Shown here: positions 57,723-64,000 of the stretch, piece after piece | Position numbering within the stretch: the first letter of the stretch is position 1 | Layout: each line of letters starts with the position of its first letter | Assembly (NCBI GenBank): GCA_905221545.1 | Contig: CAJNDO010000001.1 | Location: 62,001-126,000 of the forward strand | Direction: 5' to 3' | Source of the DNA: a bacterium | Lineage (GTDB): Bacteria > Bacillota > Bacilli > Lactobacillales > Streptococcaceae | Length of the DNA: 64,000 bases | The notes under the pieces: generated by a model | Seen by the model: the letters and a program-made list of their open reading frames with translations, nothing else | What the model was told of the DNA's origin: nothing | The model's database searches: none | Position numbers and translations under genes: made by a program

Positions 57723-57777
57723 ATCGTTCCTCTTTCTAGACTTCTGTAACCATTATATCATGCCTGAGGGAAAATCA

Positions 57778-57804
57778 AAAACAGTGAGTCGAAACCCACT
57801 GTTT
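57778..57804 (-). terminator. Terminator of the sulfhydrylase gene
   Basis: AAACAGTGGGTTTCGACTCA folds on CACTGTTT, with T-rich DNA after it on the minus strand. Confidence 0.7.
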
Positions 57805-57817
57805 ATCTTCTTTTACT

Positions 57818-59098
57818 TTAAATTTTTTCCAAGGCCAAACGCAAATCTTCAATCAAATCCTCTACATTTTCAAGACCAATAGACAAGCGGATTTGGTTTG
57901 GAGTGACACCTGCTGCTTCTAGGTCTTTTTCTGACAATTGACCGTGAGTAGTTGTAGCTGGATGAACAACAAGCGATTTAGCATCTGCCACGTTTGCTAG
58001 GTCAGAAAAGATTTCTAAATTATCAATCACCTTGCGGGCTTCTGCCTCCCCACCTTTGACATGGAAGGTAAAGATTGAACCCACACCTTTTGGCAAATAT
58101 TTCTCAGCCAAGGCATGGTAAGGACTGTCTGCTAGTTTTGGATAGTTTACCTTTTCTACCTTAGGATGGTTGACAAGGAAATCAACAATTTTCTCAGCAT
58201 TTTCCACATGGCGTTCCACACGAAGTGAAAGAGTTTCAAGCCCTTGGAGCAAGAGAAAGGCATTAAATGGAGACAAGGCTGCGCCTGTATCACGAAGTAA
58301 TTGAACACGAACAGCGATAATAAAGGCTGCTGCACCCACATCACGAGTATAGCTCAAATTGTGGTAACTTGGGTCTTCCTCAACAAATTGAGGGAATTTC
58401 CCTGACGCCGCCCAGTCAAAACGACCACTATCGACAATCACTCCTCCAATAGTCGTACCATGCCCACCGATAAACTTAGTTGCAGAGTGAATGGCAATAT
58501 CTACACCGTGAGAAAAGACATTAATCAAGTAAGGTGTTGCAAAGGTATTATCCGAAACAAGTGGAATCTGGTGTTTATGCGCAATCTCAGCCAATTGTTC
58601 CAAGTCAGGAATGTTAATCAAGGGATTCCCCAAGGTTTCAATCAAGACAAGCTTGGTATTGTCATTGATAGCTGCTTCTACTTCCTCCAAATTATCCACA
58701 TCGACAAAGGTTGTTGTGATACCATAACGAGGAAGGGTTTCTTTCAAAAGATTGAAGGTCCCACCGTAAATAGTTGAGGCTGCCACCACGTGGTCACCAG
58801 CGTGGGCAAGCGCCAAAATCGTATAAGTCACTGCGGCCATACCTGATGCTGTTGCAAGTGCTCCGACACCACCTTCAAGGGCAGCGATTCTTTCTTCAAA
58901 AGCAGCTGTTGTAGGGTTGGTAATACGAGTATAGATATTCCCTGGTTTTCTCAAGGCAAACAGATCAGCACCTTCCTGCGTATCATCAAAAACGAAGGAT
59001 GTTGTTTGATAAATCGGCACTGCACGAGACTTGGTAGCTGGATCCACAACTTGTCCAGCATGTAGTTGTAGAGTTTCAAATTTAAAATCACGAGTCAT
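57818..59098 (-). CDS. O-acetylhomoserine sulfhydrylase family enzyme
   Basis: A 426-residue Cys/Met-metabolism PLP enzyme. The PLP lysine is Lys208 (HSATKFIGGHG), with SGMAAVTY and the ETLGNPLINIPD segment typical of the MetY/CysD branch. It would make homocysteine from O-acetylhomoserine and sulfide, or act as a cysteine synthase. Length (426) favours MetY over cystathionine gamma-synthase (~380). It has its own terminator; AGGTCGCC precedes the ATG. Confidence 0.9.
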   Translation of the reverse strand: MTRDFKFETLQLHAGQVVDPATKSRAVPIYQTTSFVFDDTQEGADLFALRKPGNIYTRITNPTTAAFEERIAALEGGVGALATASGMAAVTYTILALAHAGDHVVAASTIYGGTFNLLKETLPRYGITTTFVDVDNLEEVEAAINDNTKLVLIETLGNPLINIPDLEQLAEIAHKHQIPLVSDNTFATPYLINVFSHGVDIAIHSATKFIGGHGTTIGGVIVDSGRFDWAASGKFPQFVEEDPSYHNLSYTRDVGAAAFIIAVRVQLLRDTGAALSPFNAFLLLQGLETLSLRVERHVENAEKIVDFLVNHPKVEKVNYPKLADSPYHALAEKYLPKGVGSIFTFHVKGGEAEARKVIDNLEIFSDLANVADAKSLVVHPATTTHGQLSEKDLEAAGVTPNQIRLSIGLENVEDLIEDLRLALEKI

Positions 59099-59211
59099 AA
59101 GGCGACCTCCAAATAGTTTGATTAAGGATATTGTAGCACTATCGACCTATCTTGACTAATATCTCTTTTCTATATTTTGATATAAGGAGCGACTATTACT
59201 TCTTACAAAAC

Positions 59212-59236
59212 AAAAAAAGCACGACTCAATCGTGCT
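59212..59236 (-). terminator. Terminator of the FNT transporter gene
   Basis: AGCACGA-TTGAG-TCGTGCT followed by TTTTTTT on the minus strand. Confidence 0.9.
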
Positions 59237-59243
59237 CATTTCC

Positions 59244-60041
59244 TTAATCTACATAAGTATCTTCGTTTTTATTGAGGAAGGCATATGGAAGACCCATCAA
59301 GAGGCCTCCTCCGATAAAGTTTCCGATGAAGGTTACTCCCCAATGACGGAGCATATTTCCAACACCGAAGTTAGCAATTGAATCCGCAGCAACACTGAAT
59401 TTCACAATCGCGAAAGAAGCAAAGTTCGCAGCAATGTGCTCGTTTGTTAAGAATACAAACATGTAAATCGCTGACAACACAAGCCAAAGTTTGGCACCAC
59501 CATCTTTGACCAAAACAAATGAAAGAATGGCAATGTTTACAAAGATATTGGCTAAAATACCTTCAAGTAAGACTAACTCATTTGAACGGCCTAACTTCAT
59601 CTCAACAACTCCTGAGATGAAACTATCGTGAGTCAGATGTGCATAGGCTGCTGAGTGAGCAAAGCCCCAACCTGCTATCAAAGCTCCGATAAGGTTGAAC
59701 AAGGTACAGTAAAGTAAAATCTCAGCTGTTTTTCTCCAAGAGATTTTTTTCAAGAAACTACCAGCAGTCAAGAACATCATGTTTGATGTTACCAATTCGG
59801 CATTCAAGAAAACAATGTAGGCCAAGCCCCAAGCGAAGACAAATGGGAAGAGGAAGCGTCCACTACCTGGCGCGATTTTATTAATCAAGTCAGCCCCAAC
59901 TGCACCAGCAGCTGTACTGAAGGTTAAAAAAGCACCTGCAAACATAGAACGAATCGCATACTTAAATTTGCTTTGGCTATAAAGACTTTCTTTCTTCTTG
60001 CAAGCAAATTCAATCTTTGAGATAAATTCTGAAGAAACCAT
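59244..60041 (-). CDS. Formate/nitrite transporter family protein
   Basis: A 265-residue channel with six hydrophobic segments. FNT-family signatures include the first helix AGAFLTFSTAAGA and the central NIFVNIAILSF (Omega-loop analog of LVCL). Family members pass formate, nitrite, lactate or hydrosulfide. In this fermentative organism formate is likeliest. Stand-alone gene. Confidence 0.88.
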   Translation of the reverse strand: MVSSEFISKIEFACKKKESLYSQSKFKYAIRSMFAGAFLTFSTAAGAVGADLINKIAPGSGRFLFPFVFAWGLAYIVFLNAELVTSNMMFLTAGSFLKKISWRKTAEILLYCTLFNLIGALIAGWGFAHSAAYAHLTHDSFISGVVEMKLGRSNELVLLEGILANIFVNIAILSFVLVKDGGAKLWLVLSAIYMFVFLTNEHIAANFASFAIVKFSVAADSIANFGVGNMLRHWGVTFIGNFIGGGLLMGLPYAFLNKNEDTYVD

Positions 60042-60142
60042 AATAAACTCCTAAAAATTTTTTACCTGATAATTATATCACAAACTCTTGAATTTAGGAA
60101 GCGTTTTCTGTATTTCATAAAAGTTTATTTTTATGAAAAGCT

Positions 60143-60177
60143 TAAAAAATCAGTGAAATCCAGGATTTCACTGATTT
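60143..60177 (-). terminator. srtA terminator
   Basis: AAATCAGTGAAATCC / GGATTTCACTGATTT, a 15-bp perfect stem, followed by a T-run on the minus strand. Confidence 0.9.
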
Positions 60178-60180
60178 GTA

Positions 60181-60924
60181 TTAATAAAATTGTTTATATG
60201 GTTGATTGAAAGCTGTTAGGATTTCATCAGATGTTTGTGAATAATCTTTTGTTTCTTTCAAATCGCCTTTTACAATAATACGTTCTGTAGCGGCAAGGTC
60301 TTCACAGGTTACTAATGTAATCTCATTTACCCCATCTCTATCATCAACTTCATCAACACGATCCGGTGTAACACGTTTGACTTCACGTATTTCATAAGTA
60401 TAAACTTTATTTTTATCGGTTAGATAAATCTTCATACCATTTTTAGCGTTATCTAAAGGAGAAAATAACATTTTATTAGCATTATTGACACCAAAAATAT
60501 GATGACTAGCTAGACTATAATTTCCTTTCCCCATCACTTGATCGCGTTTCATCGTACCAGCACCATAGAAGAGATTGACATTATCAAGCCCTTTAAAAAT
60601 TGGCAGATTCATTTCTAATTCAGGAACTGCAATTCCACCGATAACTGGTAATTTTTGAGCATCCCATTGAGAAGCTAGAACAGCTTCCGAAGAGATAGCA
60701 TTGACAGAATCAAAATCAAAATTTCCTTCTGTATCCTGATTTTCTTCTATTTTTTCTTTTGATACCTGACTGACTTGGTATTTATTGGTATTCCAAACTA
60801 TGAAAATATCACGAATTTTAGCATTAAAAATCAAAGCAATTGATAGTAGTATCAGAAATCCTGCTAGGATATTTGTCAGCAGATTTTTTCGTTTATTTTT
60901 CTTCTTATTATTTTTTTGAGACAT
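60181..60924 (-). CDS. srtA: Class A sortase
   Basis: A 247-residue membrane transpeptidase that anchors LPxTG proteins to peptidoglycan. An N-terminal signal-anchor lies at residues ~14-34. The catalytic triad is His141 (ASHHIFG), Cys207 (TLVTCED) and Arg215 (ERIIVKG). It overlaps gyrA by one base, the usual streptococcal gyrA-srtA arrangement. Confidence 0.96.
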   Translation of the reverse strand: MSQKNNKKKNKRKNLLTNILAGFLILLSIALIFNAKIRDIFIVWNTNKYQVSQVSKEKIEENQDTEGNFDFDSVNAISSEAVLASQWDAQKLPVIGGIAVPELEMNLPIFKGLDNVNLFYGAGTMKRDQVMGKGNYSLASHHIFGVNNANKMLFSPLDNAKNGMKIYLTDKNKVYTYEIREVKRVTPDRVDEVDDRDGVNEITLVTCEDLAATERIIVKGDLKETKDYSQTSDEILTAFNQPYKQFY

Positions 60925-63392
60925 TATGCTTCACCTTCTGTTTCGTTTTCTGTCCCAACTTCTTCTTTTTCTGCCGCTGCAACCGTAGTAAAGGTCACAA
61001 TTTTAGCATCTTGATCCAGACGCATTACTTTAACTCCCATAGTTGAGCGTCCTGTTTGTGAAATATTGGCAACATTGGTTCGAATCATGACACCTGTATC
61101 AGTGATAATCATCAAGTCTTCATCACCTTTAACGGTCATAAGACCAGCAAGAGAACCATTCTTATCTGTAATTTTAGCGGTTTGCATCCCTTTACCGCCA
61201 CGACCTTTTGTTGGATATTCAGTCGCAACTGTGCGCTTACCAAATCCTTTTTCTGTGATGATAAGAACCTCGTCCTGGTCTGTGATCACACTAGCACCAA
61301 CAACTGTGTCTCCGTCACGAAGGTTAACACCTTTCACACCAGTGGCGATACGGCTCATGCCACGAACGGCCGATTGATTAAATCGAACTGCATAACCAAA
61401 CTTGGTACCAATGATAATATCCGTATCTTCTTCCGTCAACAAGACATTAATCAACTCATCTTCATCCTTGAGGTTTAAAGCCTTGAGACCATTCTGACGA
61501 ATGTTAGCAAATTCCTTGACGCTGGTTCGCTTCACAATACCATGACGGGTTGTGAAGAAGAGGTAAGCATCATCACTGCGTTCAGACTCAACATTGATGA
61601 TGGTCTGGATACTTTCACCTTCATCTAATTTCAAAAGATTGACGATTGGCAAGCCCTTAGCTGTACGGCCATACTCAGGAATTTCATATCCTTTCAGGCG
61701 ATAGACACGTCCTTTATTTGTAAAGAAGAGTAGGTGATCATGGGTGCTAGTCGACACTAACTCACGAACAAAATCATCATCCTTAACGCCGGTTCCTTGG
61801 ACACCACGACCACCACGTTTTTGAGCGGTAAATTCAGCTTGGTCCAGACGTTTGATGTAGCCTTTGTTTGACAGTGTAATCAAGACATCTGATTCTTCAA
61901 TCAAGTCTTCATCTTCAAGACTCAAGACTTCACCGACCATCAATTCCGTACGACGTTTATCGCCAAACTTACGCTTGACTTCGTCTAATTCTTCTTTGAT
62001 GATTTGAGAAACACGTTCTGGCTTAGCAAGAATATCTGCCAAATCCGCAATCAGAGCCAAGAGGTCATCATACTCAGACTGAATCTTATCACGTTCCAAG
62101 CCTGTCAAACGACGGAGGCGCATGTCTAGGATAGCCTGACTTTGACGTTCAGAAAGCTTGAACTTACTCATCAATTCAGCTTGAGCTTCCGCATCCGTTT
62201 CACTAGCACGGATAATACGAATCACTTCGTCGATATGGTCTAGCGCAATCAAGAGACCTTCTAAGATATGAGCACGCGCTTCTGCTTTTTCCTTATCAAA
62301 ACGAGTACGACGAACAACCACTTCTTTTTGGTGCTCGATATAAGCATCCAAAATCTGACGAAGGGACAAAATCTTTGGTACACCATTTTGAATCGCCAAC
62401 ATATTAAAACCAAAGTTGGTTTGCATCTGGGTCATCTTGAAGAGGTTATTGAGGATAACATTTGCTGAAGCATCGCGCTTAACTTCAATAACAAATCGAA
62501 CACCTTCACGGTTTGATTCATCACGGACTGCTGTAATCCCCTCAATACGTTTTTCCTGAACCAAACGAACAATATGCTCATGCACCTTGGTTTTATTAAC
62601 CATGTAAGGAAATTCCGTTACAACTATGCGCTCACGGCCGGTCTTAGTTTCTTCAATTTCAGTACGAGAACGAAGAACAATAGAACCTTTACCTGTTTCA
62701 TAAGCCTTATGAATGCCTGATTTCCCCATGACAAGGGCACCAGTTGGAAAATCTGGACCAGGCAAGACTTCCATCAAGTCCTTAGTGGTCACTTCAGGAT
62801 TATCCATAACCAACTTCACTGCATCAATGGTTTCACCCAAGTTATGAGGGGGAATATTGGTCGCCATCCCAACGGCAATACCAGTTGCTCCATTGACCAA
62901 AAGGTTTGGAAAACGAGCTGGCAAGACCAAGGGTTCACGCTCATTGGCATCATAGTTATCAACAAAATCAACCGTATTCTTATTGATATCACGAAGCATT
63001 TCCAGAGCAATCTTGCTCATACGTGCCTCAGTATAACGCTGGGCGGCAGCACCATCGCCATCCATGGAACCAAAGTTTCCATGCCCATCTACAAGCATGT
63101 AACGGTAACTCCACCATTGAGCCATACGAACCATAGCTTCATAGATAGAGGAGTCCCCGTGTGGGTGGTATTTACCCATGACATCCCCTGTAATACGAGC
63201 AGATTTTTTATGAGGTTTGTCTGGAGTAACACCCAATTCATTCATTCCATAGAGAATCCGACGGTGAACAGGTTTCAAGCCATCTCGAACATCAGGAAGA
63301 GCCCGCGCTACGATAACACTCATGGCGTAATCGATAAAGCTCGTCTTCATCTCCTTTGTCAGATTGACATTCACTAAATTTCTATCCTGCAT
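60924..63392 (-). CDS. gyrA: DNA gyrase subunit A
   Basis: An 822-residue type II topoisomerase subunit. The active-site Tyr is in AAAQRYTEA, and six C-terminal beta-pinwheel blades follow, including the GyrA-box-like [10 protein letters not shown]. The quinolone-resistance region is sensitive type (Ser81, Glu85). Position 114 is Gly (DGDGAAAQ), where pneumococci normally have Ser. The ATG at 63392 (MQDRN) gives the usual length; the frame extends five codons upstream. A TATAAT-like -10 lies at 63430-63435 on the minus strand. Confidence 0.97.
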   Translation of the reverse strand: MQDRNLVNVNLTKEMKTSFIDYAMSVIVARALPDVRDGLKPVHRRILYGMNELGVTPDKPHKKSARITGDVMGKYHPHGDSSIYEAMVRMAQWWSYRYMLVDGHGNFGSMDGDGAAAQRYTEARMSKIALEMLRDINKNTVDFVDNYDANEREPLVLPARFPNLLVNGATGIAVGMATNIPPHNLGETIDAVKLVMDNPEVTTKDLMEVLPGPDFPTGALVMGKSGIHKAYETGKGSIVLRSRTEIEETKTGRERIVVTEFPYMVNKTKVHEHIVRLVQEKRIEGITAVRDESNREGVRFVIEVKRDASANVILNNLFKMTQMQTNFGFNMLAIQNGVPKILSLRQILDAYIEHQKEVVVRRTRFDKEKAEARAHILEGLLIALDHIDEVIRIIRASETDAEAQAELMSKFKLSERQSQAILDMRLRRLTGLERDKIQSEYDDLLALIADLADILAKPERVSQIIKEELDEVKRKFGDKRRTELMVGEVLSLEDEDLIEESDVLITLSNKGYIKRLDQAEFTAQKRGGRGVQGTGVKDDDFVRELVSTSTHDHLLFFTNKGRVYRLKGYEIPEYGRTAKGLPIVNLLKLDEGESIQTIINVESERSDDAYLFFTTRHGIVKRTSVKEFANIRQNGLKALNLKDEDELINVLLTEEDTDIIIGTKFGYAVRFNQSAVRGMSRIATGVKGVNLRDGDTVVGASVITDQDEVLIITEKGFGKRTVATEYPTKGRGGKGMQTAKITDKNGSLAGLMTVKGDEDLMIITDTGVMIRTNVANISQTGRSTMGVKVMRLDQDAKIVTFTTVAAAEKEEVGTENETEGEA

Positions 63393-63507
63393 TAATAAAT
63401 GCCTCATTTCACTATTAGTAATTAATAATATTATACCATAATGTCCGCCATATTTCAGGTATCCAAATTAGCTAAAACGTTTACATCAAGAACTCCAAGG
63501 CATATTC

Positions 63508-63536
63508 GTGACAAAGTTTTTTAAAAGTGATAGAAT
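63508..63536 (+). promoter_or_regulatory. ldh promoter
   Basis: GTGACA (63508-63513), 17-bp spacer, TAGAAT (63531-63536). A cre-like CTAAAACGTTTACA (63472-63485) lies upstream of the -35, a position where CcpA can activate. AAGGAG is before the ATG. Confidence 0.65.
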
Positions 63537-63544
63537 TAAAATAA

Positions 63545-64000
<456 letters not shown>

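Overview
The window is low-GC Firmicute DNA from a mitis-group Streptococcus. The gene order from xerS through lplA, the pyruvate dehydrogenase genes, pyrC, ung, ptsHI, nrdHEF, the lac/tagatose genes, lepA, recN, xseAB, udk, truB, srtA and gyrA to ldh is the order I recall for S. pneumoniae and S. mitis. Three things argue for a mitis/oralis-type commensal rather than a typical pneumococcus: GyrA has Gly at position 114, no pht genes lie beside ptsI, and accessory inserts are present. The species cannot be fixed from this window alone.

Layout. (1) 98-3482, minus strand: a small SOS-type module with a LexA/HdiR-like S24 repressor, small unknown proteins, a UmuC-like Y-family polymerase and a YolD-like partner. 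(2) 3614-11404, plus strand: a five-gene mobile-element operon with three different tyrosine recombinases in tandem, a coiled-coil TnpC-like protein and a 756-residue protein built from about ten zinc-ribbon units. (3) 11669-12822: the chromosome dimer resolution site difSL and its recombinase gene xerS, so the element sits at the replication terminus. (4) 12894-19050: lipoate ligase and a pyruvate dehydrogenase operon. (5) 19205-26467: MATE exporter, pyrC, Nudix, ung, HAD phosphatase, an unrecognised two-gene AT-rich island, ClbS-like and YkgJ-like proteins. (6) 26602-32564: ptsH-ptsI and, divergently, nrdHEF. (7) 32697-44997: lactose/galactose catabolism by the tagatose-6-phosphate route (lacR, lacG, lacE, lacF, lacT, lacD, lacC, lacB, lacA, lacX) plus a galactitol-type PTS (gatCBA). 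(8) 45258-63392: translation, recombination and repair, isoprenoid, nucleotide and cell-envelope genes, with an HNH-like plus DUF2130 nuclease-like pair at 55529-57722. (9) 63587-end: start of ldh.

Almost all genes right of dif are on the minus strand. They are transcribed towards dif, co-directional with a fork arriving from the right, as expected beside the terminus.

How it works together. LacE/LacF import and phosphorylate lactose and LacG splits lactose-6-P. LacAB, LacC and LacD turn galactose-6-P into triose phosphates. Control is readable in the DNA: paired LacR-type operators at the lacA promoter, a cre-like site, and a LacT antitermination target overlapping a terminator before lacT. 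PtsI/PtsH feed all the PTS permeases. LplA lipoylates the complex, whose only lipoyl domain is on E3. The best candidate for an undescribed system is the recombinase-trio element with its zinc-ribbon array, divergent from a DNA-damage-type repressor and within about 100 bp of dif. The HNH/DUF2130 pair and the 333/65-residue island are secondary candidates.
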